A stretch of 64,000 nt of DNA. Origin: Phaeacidiphilus oryzae TH49 (lineage in GTDB: Bacteria; Actinomycetota; Actinomycetes; Streptomycetales; Streptomycetaceae). Positions 8,005 through 19,342 of the stretch are shown piece after piece. Numbering within the stretch: the first letter of the stretch is position 1; the number at the start of each line of letters is the position of its first letter. Both the position numbers and the translations under genes were made by a program. The DNA lies in assembly GCF_000744815.1 (NCBI RefSeq), contig NZ_JQMQ01000004.1, forward strand, positions 62,001 to 126,000, in the 5' to 3' direction. Under the pieces are notes generated by a model, which saw only the letters and a program-made list of their open reading frames with translations, did not search any database and was not told the origin of the DNA.

Positions 8005-9066
8005 ATGCAGATGACCATTGTCAGCAGTACTCCGCCGAGTGAATTCGAGGACACGAGCACCGCGGCGATCACCACACTGCGCGAGATCGCGTTGGCCGCC
8101 GCCGCGCCCGCGGCACTGCGGGCCGCCATCCGGACGGGCGTCGCCGACGCGGTCGGGGACGCCCCCGTCCCGCTGGACCGGCTGGCCAAGGAGCTGGCGG
8201 TGGACGCCGGAGTCCTCGGGCGGCTGCTGCTCAACCTGGAGCAGTACGGCGTCTTCGCCCGCACTCCGGACGGCTACACCCACACCGCGACCTCCCGGCT
8301 GCTACGCGAGGACGACCCGCACAGCCTGAAGTACTGGGTCCTGTGGGTCACCGAGCCGTGGGCCTGGGAATTGTGGCCGCATCTCGACGAGGCCGTCCGC
8401 AACACCGGGAAAAACCTCTTCGAGGAGAAATACGGCGCCGAATTCTTCGCCTACCTGCACAAGGAATGGCCGGATTCCACGGAGATCTTCAACCGGTCCC
8501 AGACCGAGCTGAGCCGGCTCACCTCGGCGGCACTGGCCGAGGCGCTGGACCTGTCCGGGGTGCGGACCCTGGCGGACGTCGGGGGCGGCCGCGGCTACAC
8601 GCTGTCCACCCTGCTGGAGGCGAACCCGGGGCTGCACGGCACCCTGGTCGACCTGCCGGCCGCCGTCGCCCACCCGGACCCGCGGCTCCGTCCCGGTGGC
8701 GCGCTGGCCTCCCGCTCCCGCGTGGTGGAGGGCGACTGCCTGCGGCGGATCCCGGTCGAGGCCGACGTCTACCTCTTCAAGAGCATCCTGGAGTGGGACG
8801 ACGAGCGGACCGTCACCGCGCTGCGGAACGCCGCCGAGGCCGCCCGTCCGGACAGCCGGATCCTGGTCGCCACCAACCTGGTCGACGACAGCCCGGAGAT
8901 CCGCTACGCCACCGGCATCGACCTCCTCTTCCTGCTGAACACCAACGGCCGCCGGCACACCAGGAGCGGCATCACCGGGCTGGTGGAGCGGGCCGGCCTG
9001 CGGGTCGAGGGGGTCAGCGCGGTCCGCCCCCTCCTCCACGTGGTCGAGGCCGCCGTCCGCCGCTGA
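8005..9066 (+). CDS. SAM-dependent O-methyltransferase
   Basis: This 353-residue enzyme is of the plant/bacterial O-methyltransferase type used on aromatic polyketides. An N-terminal dimerisation and winged-helix domain (about residues 20-110) precedes the Rossmann SAM domain. Motif I reads LADVGGGRGYTLSTLL, and an acidic strand (TLVDLPAAV) follows. The conserved segment YLFKSILEWDDERTVTALRNA lies where the catalytic His/Asp region usually is; an E-W-D is seen here rather than the common H-x-W-D. It probably methylates a phenolic hydroxyl of the polyketide. A second in-frame ATG at 8011 is an alternative start. It is the first gene of an eight-gene operon running to 17747. Confidence 0.88.
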   Translation: MQMTIVSSTPPSEFEDTSTAAITTLREIALAAAAPAALRAAIRTGVADAVGDAPVPLDRLAKELAVDAGVLGRLLLNLEQYGVFARTPDGYTHTATSRLLREDDPHSLKYWVLWVTEPWAWELWPHLDEAVRNTGKNLFEEKYGAEFFAYLHKEWPDSTEIFNRSQTELSRLTSAALAEALDLSGVRTLADVGGGRGYTLSTLLEANPGLHGTLVDLPAAVAHPDPRLRPGGALASRSRVVEGDCLRRIPVEADVYLFKSILEWDDERTVTALRNAAEAARPDSRILVATNLVDDSPEIRYATGIDLLFLLNTNGRRHTRSGITGLVERAGLRVEGVSAVRPLLHVVEAAVRR

Positions 9067-9080
9067 CCGAGGAGGCCAGG

Positions 9081-10346
9081 ATGACCACCCAGACCACGGC
9101 CCCGCCCGGGGCCGGAGCCGAGCACGACGCCAACGAGGCGCTGGCGGAGATCCTCTTCTCGCCCGAGGGCAGGATCGACCCGTACGCGCGCTACCACCGG
9201 CTGCGGGCCGCAGCGCCCGTCCACCGCAGTCCGATGGGGATGTGGGCGCTCACCCGCTACCAGGACGTCTTCGAGGCGCTGCGGGACAAGCGGGTCGGCA
9301 AGGACGTCCACGCCTTCCTGGCCGGCCGGTTCAGCGGGGAGTGGGAGCAGCACGCGGCCCTCCGCAGGCTGGCCTCCACCATGCTCTGGGCGAATCCGCC
9401 CGAGCACACCCGGATGCGCCGGATCGTCAATGCCGCCTTCACCAAGGAACGGGTGCTGCGGCACCGCGCGTTCGTCGAGCGGCGGGTGGCGGAACTGCTC
9501 CAGCCCTTCATCGAGGCCGGCGGCGGGGACATCTGCAACGACTTCTGCTATCTGCTGCCGATCAGCGTGGTCGCCGGCCTGGTCGGCGTCCCGCAGGAGG
9601 AGGCGCCGGGGCTGCGGGCGCCGATCCGGGACTTCCAGCGGACCTTCGAGCTGGGGATGACCGCGCTGGAACTGCGGGTGGCGGACGAGGCGGCGGAGTA
9701 CCTCGACGACTACTTCCGCGCCCTGGTGGCCCGGAAGCGGCGGGAACCCGGCGACGACCTCCTCTCCGCGCTGATCGCCGCCGAGGACGACGACCCGCTG
9801 GACGACGGCGAGTTGGCCGTCATGTGCCATATGCTCATCGCGGCCGGCTCGGAGACCGCCACCCACTTCCTCGACAACGGCATCCGGCTGTTCATCGAGC
9901 ACCCGGACCAGGCGGAGCTGGTCCGCCGCGACCCCGCCCTGCTGACCAGGGCGATCGAGGAGGTGCTCCGCTACGACCCGCCGGTGCACATCCTGCCCCG
10001 GACGGTCAGCGAGCCGCTGGAGGTGAACGGCCTGCGGATCCCGGCGGGCTCCCGGCTGATGCTGCTGATCGCGGCGGCCAACCGGGACCCCGAGCGGTTC
10101 ACCGACCCGGACGTCTTCGACGTCACCCGGGACCAGGGGATGTCCATCTCCTTCGGCGCCGGCATCCACGGCTGCCCCGGCTGGCGGCTGGCGCGACTGC
10201 AGGCGGAGGCCGTCTTCGGCACCCTGCTGCGCCGCTTCCCGCAGCTGGAGATCACCGAGCCGCCGCGCCCGCAGCCGCGGGTCACCCTGCCCGGCCTGGA
10301 GGCCCTCCGGGTACGGCTGGGCCCGGACGCGGGGGAGGTCCGATGA
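9081..10346 (+). CDS. Cytochrome P450
   Basis: This 421-residue P450 has the heme loop FGAGIHGCPG with the cysteine ligand at residue 365. It has an EVLR (ExxR) K-helix and a PERF meander. The I-helix reads AAGSETATH, so the acid-alcohol pair is Glu258-Thr259 instead of the usual Asp-Thr. Bacterial class I P450s take electrons from ferredoxin; no ferredoxin gene lies in the cluster. The enzyme should hydroxylate or couple the polyketide intermediate. The ATG at 9081 follows a GGAGG-type box and lies 14 nt after the methyltransferase stop. Its stop overlaps the SCP2-like start (ATGA). Confidence 0.95.
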   Translation: MTTQTTAPPGAGAEHDANEALAEILFSPEGRIDPYARYHRLRAAAPVHRSPMGMWALTRYQDVFEALRDKRVGKDVHAFLAGRFSGEWEQHAALRRLASTMLWANPPEHTRMRRIVNAAFTKERVLRHRAFVERRVAELLQPFIEAGGGDICNDFCYLLPISVVAGLVGVPQEEAPGLRAPIRDFQRTFELGMTALELRVADEAAEYLDDYFRALVARKRREPGDDLLSALIAAEDDDPLDDGELAVMCHMLIAAGSETATHFLDNGIRLFIEHPDQAELVRRDPALLTRAIEEVLRYDPPVHILPRTVSEPLEVNGLRIPAGSRLMLLIAAANRDPERFTDPDVFDVTRDQGMSISFGAGIHGCPGWRLARLQAEAVFGTLLRRFPQLEITEPPRPQPRVTLPGLEALRVRLGPDAGEVR

Positions 10347-10747
10347 CCACCGCCACGGCACTCCGCTTCCTCTCCGAGGCGTATCTGGCGGAGCTGGCGG
10401 GGCTCCCCCCGCAGCGGGGGCGGCCGGTGCCCGGGGTGGGCGCCCGGGTCGGCTTCCGGGTGCCGGACGCCCCCGAGGGGCCGGCCGAGTTCTCGCTGCT
10501 GGTCGAGGAGGGCCTGGTGGCGGGGACCGCTCGCGGCCTGCCCGCGGGCGCGGACCTGGAGATCACCGCGGCCTACCGCGACCTGGCGGAGTTCCAGGAG
10601 GGCAGCCTCCACGCCGCCACCGCCTTCGTCACCGGCCGGTTCGCGGTGACCGGTGACAAGGCCAAGCTGCTCGACCTGATGGTGGTGCTCCAGTCCGGGC
10701 GGTACCACGAGCACACCGCTGACCTGTGGGCCCGGACCACGCTGTGA
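10343..10747 (+). CDS. SCP2 sterol-binding domain protein
   Basis: This 134-residue protein shows the SCP2/sterol-carrier fold. Beta strands (GARVGFRVPD, FSLLVEEGLV) precede the conserved motif ADLEITAAYRDLAEFQEGS, and the ending FAVTGDKAKLLDLMVVLQ matches the family G(K)xxxDxxKLxxL element. Family members bind lipids or hydrophobic small molecules; several serve as carriers or ligand-binding partners. It overlaps the P450 stop by 4 nt (ATGA), so it is translationally coupled to an oxygenase. A role in holding or shuttling a hydrophobic aromatic intermediate is my inference. Confidence 0.75.
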   Translation: MTTATALRFLSEAYLAELAGLPPQRGRPVPGVGARVGFRVPDAPEGPAEFSLLVEEGLVAGTARGLPAGADLEITAAYRDLAEFQEGSLHAATAFVTGRFAVTGDKAKLLDLMVVLQSGRYHEHTADLWARTTL

Positions 10748-10776
10748 GGAACCAGGAACCAGGAACCAGGGAACCA
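10748..10776 (+). repeat. Tandem 7-nt repeat GGAACCA (four copies)
   Basis: Three exact GGAACCA units are followed by a one-base slip and a fourth unit, right after the SCP2-like stop and before the halogenase Shine-Dalgarno. It is noncoding and looks like replication slippage. Confidence 0.8.
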
Positions 10777-10798
10777 GGCACTGACAGGAGGACGAACG

Positions 10799-12043
10799 AT
10801 GCGCGGTGAGTACGACGTCGTCGTGGTGGGCGGAGGCCCCAGCGGCGCCACTGCCTCGGCGCTGCTGTCCATGTGGGGCCGGCGGGTGCTGCTGCTGGAG
10901 AAGGAGAAGTTCCCCCGCTACCACATCGGCGAGTCGCTGATCCCCGGGATCACCCCGGTCATCCAGGAGCTGGGCGCCACCAGCGCCCTGGAGGCCCTGG
11001 AGCCCCTGGGCGCCCAGCGGAAGAACGGCGTCACGCTGATCTGGGGCCCCAGCCCCGAGCCGTGGACCATCCGCTTCGACGAGATCGCCTCGGACGCCCC
11101 CGTCCGGGAGGCCGGCGCCCGCCCGTACGCCTACGAGGTGAAGCGGGCCGACTTCGACAACATGCTGCTGACCCACTCCCGCCGGGCCGGCACCACGGTG
11201 ATCGAGGAGGCCCACGTCCGCCAGCCGATCTTCGAGGGCGAGCGGTGCGTCGGCGTCCGGTACACCACCGGCAGCTCGGACGAGGCGGTCGACGTCCGGG
11301 CCCCGCTGGTGATCGACGCCTCGGGACAGGCCAAGCTGATGGGCCGGCGCTTCGGCAGCGTGGACTGGCACTCGGACCTGAAGAACCTCGCGGTGTGGAC
11401 CTACTACCAGGGCGGCAGCCGGCTCGACGGGGACGACGCCGGGAACATCGTGGTGGAGGCCTGCCCGCCGGGCTGGCTCTGGATGATCCCGTTCAGCGAC
11501 GGCACCTGCAGTGTGGGCTATGTCGCGCCCAGCGAGAGGTTCGCCACCTCGGAACTGCTCCCGGCGGACCTCCTCTACCGCCAGATCGGCGAGACCGCGC
11601 AGATCAGCAAGCTCCTCTCCGGCGCGGTGGAGGTCTCCCAGGTGCGCACGGCCAAGGACTGGTCGTACACCTGCGAGCGGATGAGCGGCCCCGGCTTCCT
11701 CCAGGTCGGCGACGCGGCGGCGTTCATCGACCCGCTGTTCTCCACCGGGGTGATGCTCGCCCTCAAGGGCGGCTCGCTGGCGGCGCACGCGGCGCACCGC
11801 GTCCTCGACGACCGGGACTCGGAGTCCCGGCTGCTGGAGTCCTACGAGAAGGAGTACCACGCGGTCCTGGACGTGGTGATCGACTTCGTCCGGTTCTTCT
11901 ACGACCAGAACAAGGAGGTCGAGGAGTACTTCGAGAAGGCCCGCGACCTGATCGACCCGGCGGACCTGCGGAAGGCCCGGGAGGACTTCATCGTCCTGGT
12001 CTCCGGGCTGGCCAAGGCGGTCGAGGGCTGGGAGCTCGCCTAG
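10799..12043 (+). CDS. Flavin-dependent halogenase-family oxidoreductase
   Basis: This 414-residue FAD protein starts with the dinucleotide motif VVVGGGPSG (Gly11-Gly16). It carries the HIGES element near residue 45 and the halogenase signature WxWxIP as W226-L-W228-M-I230-P231. A typical second FAD motif follows (FLQVGDAAAFIDPLFSTGVMLA). Its length is short compared with tryptophan halogenases (about 510-550 aa) and closer to halogenases acting on carrier-bound or phenolic substrates. WxWxIP also occurs in some non-halogenating relatives, so chlorination is likely but not certain. AGGAGG lies 7 nt before the ATG. A flavin reductase that could supply FADH2 is encoded at 30971-31555. Confidence 0.8.
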   Translation: MRGEYDVVVVGGGPSGATASALLSMWGRRVLLLEKEKFPRYHIGESLIPGITPVIQELGATSALEALEPLGAQRKNGVTLIWGPSPEPWTIRFDEIASDAPVREAGARPYAYEVKRADFDNMLLTHSRRAGTTVIEEAHVRQPIFEGERCVGVRYTTGSSDEAVDVRAPLVIDASGQAKLMGRRFGSVDWHSDLKNLAVWTYYQGGSRLDGDDAGNIVVEACPPGWLWMIPFSDGTCSVGYVAPSERFATSELLPADLLYRQIGETAQISKLLSGAVEVSQVRTAKDWSYTCERMSGPGFLQVGDAAAFIDPLFSTGVMLALKGGSLAAHAAHRVLDDRDSESRLLESYEKEYHAVLDVVIDFVRFFYDQNKEVEEYFEKARDLIDPADLRKAREDFIVLVSGLAKAVEGWELA

Positions 12044-12108
12044 GGGAGGCGGACATCCTCCCGGCCCCGACCCGCCCCTCGTCCACGAAAGGCTGGCAGA
12101 TCCCGACG

Positions 12109-13398
12109 ATGAACCAGACCGTGCCGGCGAGTGACGTCGACCCGTTCGCTCCCGAGGTCCTCGCCGATCCCTACCCGATGTACACGAGCCTGCGCGAGGC
12201 CGGCCCGCTCGTCTGGCTGGAGCGCTACGGGGTCTGGGCCTCCGCGCGGTACGCCACCGTGCGGGCGGCCGTCCTCGACCACGACACCTTCAGCTCCGCG
12301 ACCGGGGTCGGGCTCGCGGACCTGTCCCGCCGGCAGCCCGCCTCGGACCGGGACGCCGGAATGGCGGGCGGCGACCGGGAGGCCGGCTGGCGTACCCCCA
12401 GCCTGCTGCTGGAGCAGGACCCGCCGGACCACACCAGGGCCCGCCGGGTGGTCGGCTCCGTCCTCTCGCCGAGCGCGGTCCGGGCCAAGGCCGACGCGTG
12501 GGCGGCGGAGGCCGAGACCATGGTCCGCGCGCTGGTCGGCACCGGCGAGTTCGACGCGGTGAGCAGGCTGGCCCAGGAGTTCCCGCTGCGGCTCTTCGCG
12601 GACGCCGTCGGGCTGCCCCGGGAGGGCAGGGCGGAGCACCTGCTGCCCTTCGCGGACTTCGCCTTCAACGCCTTCGGCCCGCCCAACGAGCTCTTCCGCA
12701 AGTCGGTCTCCTCGGGGAACACCGCACTGCCCTGGGTGGTCCGGCACTGCTACCCCGACCGGCTGGACCCGGACGGCTGGGGCGCGCGGATCCACGCCCT
12801 GGCCCTCCGCGAGGGGTACAGCCGGGACGAGGGCGCGGTGCTGGTGCGCTCGCTGCTGGCCGCCGGGATCGACACCACGGTACGGTCCCTCGGCACGGTG
12901 CTGTGGCTGCTGGCCACCCACCCCGAGCAGTACGCGGAGCTGCGCGCCCGGCCGGAGCTGATCCGGCCGGCCTTCGACGAGGCGGTGCGCCTGGAGTCGC
13001 CGACCCGGATGTTCTTCCGCTCGGTCACCGCGGACACCGTCCTGGACGGGGTGGAGCTGCCCGCGGGCAGCCGGCTGCTGCTCCTCTTCGGGGCGGCCAA
13101 CCGGGACCCGCGCCGCTGGGACCGGCCGGAGGAGTTCGACATCACCCGCAGGTCCGGCGGCCATCTGGGCTTCGGGGTGGGCATCCACGCCTGCGTCGGG
13201 CGGATCGTCGCCTATCTGGAGGCGGAGGTCATGCTCCGGGCGCTGATCCGGTGGGCGCCCGTCCTGCGGGCCGGCGGACCGCCGCGCTGGCACCTCAACA
13301 ACACCATCCGGGGCCTGGCCGAGCTTCCGCTCACCCTGGCCTCCGGTGAAGAGACCGGCGGCAGCCGGCCGAACGGAGGAGACGATGGCCCGCACTGA
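12109..13398 (+). CDS. Cytochrome P450
   Basis: This 429-residue second P450 has a canonical I-helix, AAGIDTTVRS (Asp255-Thr256). The K-helix is EAVR, and the heme loop FGVGIHACVG places the cysteine ligand at residue 362. It is clearly distinct from the P450 at 9081, so the two probably act at different positions. Its N-terminal DPFAPEVLADPYPMYTSLREAGP is typical of bacterial CYPs. The start lies 65 nt after the halogenase-like gene without a clear promoter, so the operon continues. Its 3' end overlaps the next start by 14 nt. Confidence 0.95.
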   Translation: MNQTVPASDVDPFAPEVLADPYPMYTSLREAGPLVWLERYGVWASARYATVRAAVLDHDTFSSATGVGLADLSRRQPASDRDAGMAGGDREAGWRTPSLLLEQDPPDHTRARRVVGSVLSPSAVRAKADAWAAEAETMVRALVGTGEFDAVSRLAQEFPLRLFADAVGLPREGRAEHLLPFADFAFNAFGPPNELFRKSVSSGNTALPWVVRHCYPDRLDPDGWGARIHALALREGYSRDEGAVLVRSLLAAGIDTTVRSLGTVLWLLATHPEQYAELRARPELIRPAFDEAVRLESPTRMFFRSVTADTVLDGVELPAGSRLLLLFGAANRDPRRWDRPEEFDITRRSGGHLGFGVGIHACVGRIVAYLEAEVMLRALIRWAPVLRAGGPPRWHLNNTIRGLAELPLTLASGEETGGSRPNGGDDGPH

Positions 13399-14961
13399 CC
13401 CCTGGTGGTCCGGGCACGGCGGCTATGCCGCCCGGATCATGTCGGCACTGGCGGCGGAGCCGGACCGGACGGCCGTCCACTGGCGCGGCCGGGCGGTCGG
13501 CGCCGCCGACTTCGCCGGGGCGGTCACCGGCACCGCCCGGACCCTCCGCGAGCACGGGGTGGGCCCGGGCCGGGTGCTCGGCGTACTGGTCGCCCCGAAC
13601 AGCCCGGACATGCTCTCCGCCCGCTACGCCGCCCATCTGGTGGGCGCGGCGGTCTGCTATCTCCGCTCCACCAACGCCGGCTCCACCGGCCCGGTGCTCT
13701 CGGCGGACGAGCAGCTGCGGATCCTCCTCGACACCGGCGCCGCCGCCCTGCTGGCCGACGCCGAGAACGAGGAGCGGGCGCGGACCCTGGTGGAGCGGGC
13801 CCGCGGCCGGATCGCGCTGCTCGGCGCCGCCGAGGCGCGAAGCGTCCGGGAGGAGCCGGGCCCGGCGGCCGCCTGGGACCCGCCGGCGCCCGCCGTGATC
13901 GGCCTGACCAGTGGAAGCACCGGCCGTCCCAAGGGCATCCTGCTCTCCGCGCGCGGCTGGACCAGCCGGGTCGAGGCGGCGATGGCCTCCAGCACCCCGG
14001 GCGAGGAGGTCCGGATCCTGGTGGTCACCCCGCTCAGCCACACCGTCGGCCCGATGGCCGACGCGGTGCTCGCCTCCGGCGGCAGCGTGCTGCTCCATGA
14101 GCGGATGCGCCCGGAGGAGGTGCTGCGGGCCGTCGAGGAGCACCGCGTCACCCGCACCTACCTGGCCACCCCGCACGTCTACGAGCTGGCCGACCGCTAT
14201 CGGGCGGACGGCGGCGACCTGTCCTCGCTGCGGCAGGTGGTCTACGGCGGCTGCCCGGCCTCGCCCACCCGGATCGTCGAGGCGGCCGAGCTGCTGGGAC
14301 CCGTCCTGGTCCAGGGCTACGGCGCCAGCGAGAGCGGCCGGATGACCTTCCTCGGCCCCCACGACCACCTGGACCCGGAGACCGCCGGCACCGTGGGCCG
14401 CCCCTTCCCCGGCGTACGGATCAAGGTCTGCCGACCGGGCACCGACCAGGAGGCGCCGGCCGGCGAGACCGGTGAGGTCTGCGTCAGCTCCCCGCACCTG
14501 ATGGAGGGGTACTGGGGCGACCCGGCGCGTACCGCGCGGACCCTGCGCGGGGGCTGGTACCACACCGGCGACCTCGGCCATCTGGACGCCCAGGGCAGGC
14601 TGCACCTCCTCGGCCGGATCGCCGACGTGGTGAAGACCGAGGGGATCAAGGTCTATCCGGCGATCGTCGAGCGGGAGATCCTCCGGATGCCCGCGGTCGC
14701 CCAGGCGGCGGTCTACGGGGTCCGCGACGAGAGCGACATCGAACACGTCCATGCGGCGGTCGTGCCCCGAGCGGGCGCGCGCGTCACCGCCGAGGAAGTC
14801 CGCGACCGGGTCGGCGCGGCGCTGTCCGGGCTGCACGCGCCCGAGGAGGTGCTGCTGCTGGACGCGATGCCGCTCAGCACCTCGGGCAAGCCGGACCGCA
14901 GCCTGCTGCGCCGGAAGAGCAGTGCCCTGGTCGGAACCGCGTCCGGAAGGTGGTCCCAGAC

Positions 14962-14965
<4 letters not shown>
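13385..14965 (+). CDS. AMP-dependent ligase, probable C5N amide synthetase
   Basis: This 526-residue member of the ANL (acyl-CoA synthetase/adenylation) superfamily shows motifs LTSGSTGRPKG (A3), GYGASESGR (A5), YHTGDLG (A7) and STSGKPDRS with the A10 lysine at residue 502. Catalysis therefore looks intact. In C5N pathways (manumycin family, moenomycin) one ANL enzyme joins aminohydroxycyclopentenone to a carboxylate. This gene sits directly before the ALA synthase, with a 4-nt overlap, and a second ANL gene follows. I assign the amide-forming role to this copy because the other resembles classical acyl-CoA ligases more closely. The order of roles could be reversed. Confidence 0.72.
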
Positions 14966-16199
<1,234 letters not shown>

Positions 16200-16203
<4 letters not shown>

Positions 16204-17747
16204 TCTCGCTGGCCGCCGTGCTCGCCGAGACGGCGGCACGGCGTCCCGAGCATCCTGCGGTGGTCTTCGGTTCCGAGGTGCTGACCTACCGCCGGCTCTG
16301 GGAGGCGGCCCGGCGGTACGCCGCCGTGCTGGCCGGCCGCGGGATCACCGCGGGGGACCGGGTGGCCCTGCTGCTGGCCGACTCCCCGCACTTCCCGATG
16401 GCCTACTACGGGGCACTGGCTCTGGGGGCCACCGTGGTGCCGGTCAACACCCGGCTGAAGGCCGAGGAGATCGGCTATCTGCTGGGCGACTCCGGGGCGG
16501 CACTGCTGCTCTGCGAGGACCGGCTGCTGGCGGCGGGCGGAGAGGCCGCCCGGGCGGCCGGCACCGCGGTGCTGCCGTTGGGCGAGCTCGCCGCGCGCGC
16601 CCGGGAGGCCGTGCCGATCGGGCACTGGCTGCCGCGGGCGCCGGAGGACATCGCGGTGGTGCTCTACACCTCGGGCACCACGGGCCGGCCGAAGGGGGCC
16701 ATGCTCACCCATCTGGGGCTGGTCCTGAACATCACCGTCACCAGGGAGTCGCCGTTCGCCTTCGGCCCGGAGGACGTCCTCCTCGGGGCGCTTCCGCTGT
16801 CCCACACCTTCGGCCAGATCTGCGGGATGGGGGTCTGCTTCCGGGCCGGCGGCACCCTGGTGCTGATGCCCTCCTTCGAGGCGCAGCGGGCGGTGCGGCT
16901 GATGGCCGAGCAGCGCTGCACGGTCTTCATGGGGGTGCCGACGATGTACCACGCGCTGCTGGAGACCCGCGGCTCCCCGCGCCCCCGGCTGCTCCGCGCC
17001 TACTCCGGCGGCTCCGCGCTGCCGGTCAGGGTCCTGGAGGACTTCGAGCGGGAGTTCGGCTGCCCGGTCTACGAGGGCTACGGGATGACCGAGACCTCGC
17101 CGGTGATCGCCTACAACCAGCCCGGGGCGGTCCGCCGCCCCGGCACCGTGGGCCTCCCGGTCTGGGGGGTGGCGGCGGAGATCGCCCGGGCGGACCTCGA
17201 GGACCGCGTCGAGCTGCTGCCGGCGGGGGAGATCGGCGAGGTGGTGATCCGCGGGCACAATCTGATGGCCGGCTACCTGGGCCGGCCGGAGGCCACCGCG
17301 GCGGCCGTGGTGGACGGCTGGTTCCGCTCCGGCGACCTGGGCGTCAAGGAGGAGGACGGCTACCTCCGCATCGTGGACCGGAAGAAGGACATGGTGCTGC
17401 GGGGCGGCTACAACGTCTATCCACGGGAGATCGAGGAGGTCCTGCTGCGGCATCCGGCGGTGGCCGAGGCCTCGGTGATCGGCCTGCCCGACCCCCGGTA
17501 CGGGGAGGAGGTCTGCGCGGTGGTCCGGGCCGCGTCCGGTGCGACGGGCGGGCCCGAGCTGGGCGCCGACATCACCGCCTGGGCGCGGCAGCGGATGGCG
17601 GCGTACAAGTACCCGCGCCGGGTGGAGTTCGTCGACGCCTTCCCGGTCGGCGCCAGCGGCAAGGTGCTGAAGCGGGCACTGGTGGCCCGTTTCGCGGGCG
17701 GGAACGGCGGGTCCGGAACGGCGGTTCCGGATTCGACCGATCCTTGA
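16200..17747 (+). CDS. Acyl-CoA ligase, probable 5-aminolevulinate-CoA ligase
   Basis: This 515-residue ANL enzyme resembles FadD-type acyl-CoA ligases. Motifs are LYTSGTTGRPKG (A3), YEGYGMTETSP (A5), FRSGDLG (A7), the hinge DRKKDMVLRGGYNVYP (A8) and GASGKVLKR with the A10 lysine at residue 488. In known C5N routes such a ligase activates 5-aminolevulinate as its CoA ester, which cyclises to 2-amino-3-hydroxycyclopent-2-enone. The GTG at 16200 overlaps the ALAS stop (GTGA). The assignment rests on this three-gene context. It is the last gene of the operon; the BBE-like promoter overlaps its 3' end. Confidence 0.8.
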
Positions 17748-17764
17748 GTGCCCCCTGCCAGAGT
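17733..17764 (+). promoter_or_regulatory. SARP-type promoter of the BBE-like oxidase gene
   Basis: Heptamers TCGACCG (17733) and TTGAGTG (17744) are 11 nt apart. After 8 nt comes CAGAGT (17759-17764). The site overlaps the end of the upstream ligase gene. The oxidase ATG is 47 nt downstream. Confidence 0.6.
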
Positions 17765-17810
17765 TGCGGCCGTTCCCGAGTGGGAACCGTGTGAACTGGG
17801 GGAGGACACC

Positions 17811-19259
17811 ATGTCGTCCGTACACCTGAGCCGCCGGTCGGCTCTCAAGGCCCTGGGCGCGGGGGCCGCCGCGCTGGCGATCGGCGGCGGCCCGGCCGTC
17901 GGCGCGGCCCGCGCTGCCGGCGGAACCACCGCCGGCGACCTGCGCGCGGCGCTCGGCTCCAAGGTGCTGTTCCCGGGCGATCCGGACTACGACGCCGAGC
18001 GGGCCGCCTTCAACACCCTGATCACCCAGAGCCCCAACGCCATCGTCCTCGCGCAGACCGCGCAGGACGTGGCGACGGCGGTGCGGATCGGCGCCGGCGG
18101 GCTCGGCTGGCCGATCGCGGTGCAGGCGACCGGGCACGGCATCTGCGTGCCCGCCGACGGCGCCCTGCTGATCAACATGCGCGAGCTGAACGGCGTCACG
18201 GTGAACTCCGCGGCCCGGACCGCGCGGATCTCGGGCGGCGCCAAGTGGAAGGACGTCCTCGCCGTCTCGGCGCCGCTGGGGCTGCTCCCGCCGGTCGGCT
18301 CCACCTCGGACGTGGGCGCCACCGGCTACATCGGCGGGGGAGGGGTGCCGGTCATCGGCCGGACCTACGGCTTCGCCTCGGACCGGGTGCGCTCGATCGA
18401 GCTGGTCGCCCCGGACGGGCGGCAGCTGTGCCTGTCCCCCTACCAGCACGCCGACCTGTTCTGGGCGGTGCGCGGCGGCGGCAGCAACTTCGGCGCCGTC
18501 ACCTCCTTCGAGATCGACCTGCTGCCGGCCACCACGGTGTACGCCGGCGGGCTGGTCTTCCCGGCCGCGACCGCGGCCCAGGCCTACCAGCAGTACGTGG
18601 CCTGGACCGCCACCGCCTCGGACCGGATCACCTCGGTCGCCTCCTTCGTCCACCGGCCCACCGTGGAGGCGCTGAGCATCGAGGTGGTCTACCTGGGCTC
18701 GGCGGCCGACGGCGCGGCCGAGATCGCCCCGCTGCGGGCTCTGGGCCCGGCCACCGACTCCGTCGCCGAGGTGCCGATCGCGCTGATGGACAGCATCTTC
18801 AACGTGCCGGCCACCCCCAGTGCCAGCGTCGCCTCCGGGGCCCTGATCGGGGCTCTGGACCCCTCCGGGATCGATCTGGTCTTCGGCACCCTGGGCTTCC
18901 AGGACTCCACCGTCCCGTCCGGGGTGCTGGAGGTGCGCCAGCTGGGCGGGGCCTTCGGGAGGCAGCCGGCCGCGCCCAGCGCCGTCGGCAACCGGGACGC
19001 GGACTTCCTGCTCTTCCTCAACAACCCGGTGCCCACGCCGGCCCAGGCCGCCGCGATCGAGCAGTGGCAGCAGGACGCGCTGGCCCGGCTGGCGCCGGTG
19101 CTGACCGGGAAGACCGTGCCGACCTTCCTGGGCACGCTGGACACCACCGCCCAGGAGGTGAGCACCGCGTACACGGCGACCGACTGGTCGCGGCTGCGGC
19201 AGCTCAAGCAGGCCTACGACCCGGCGAACCTGTTCCGGATCAACCACAACATCCGCTGA
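17811..19259 (+). CDS. Tat-exported FAD-linked (BBE-like) oxidoreductase
   Basis: This 482-residue protein has a twin-arginine signal, SRRSALK (residues 7-13), with a hydrophobic Ala/Gly segment after it. The PCMH FAD-binding domain follows, with QATGHG in which His109 is the likely 8-alpha attachment site. It continues with GGGGVPVIGRTYGFASD and ends in the berberine-bridge tail YDPANLFRINHNI. No cysteine is seen at the usual second FAD linkage position, so single covalent attachment is expected. Related streptomycete enzymes oxidise or reshape late polyketide intermediates outside the membrane. The ATG at 17811 follows GGGGGAGG; a GTG at 17748 is in frame but would bury the Tat motif. Confidence 0.85.
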   Translation: MSSVHLSRRSALKALGAGAAALAIGGGPAVGAARAAGGTTAGDLRAALGSKVLFPGDPDYDAERAAFNTLITQSPNAIVLAQTAQDVATAVRIGAGGLGWPIAVQATGHGICVPADGALLINMRELNGVTVNSAARTARISGGAKWKDVLAVSAPLGLLPPVGSTSDVGATGYIGGGGVPVIGRTYGFASDRVRSIELVAPDGRQLCLSPYQHADLFWAVRGGGSNFGAVTSFEIDLLPATTVYAGGLVFPAATAAQAYQQYVAWTATASDRITSVASFVHRPTVEALSIEVVYLGSAADGAAEIAPLRALGPATDSVAEVPIALMDSIFNVPATPSASVASGALIGALDPSGIDLVFGTLGFQDSTVPSGVLEVRQLGGAFGRQPAAPSAVGNRDADFLLFLNNPVPTPAQAAAIEQWQQDALARLAPVLTGKTVPTFLGTLDTTAQEVSTAYTATDWSRLRQLKQAYDPANLFRINHNIR

Positions 19260-19342
19260 CCGGGGCGGTCCGCCCCGGCTGAGCACGGCCCGGCGGAGGC
19301 GCGGTCGGCGGAGGTGCGGTCGGCGGAGGCGTCGCCCGCGTC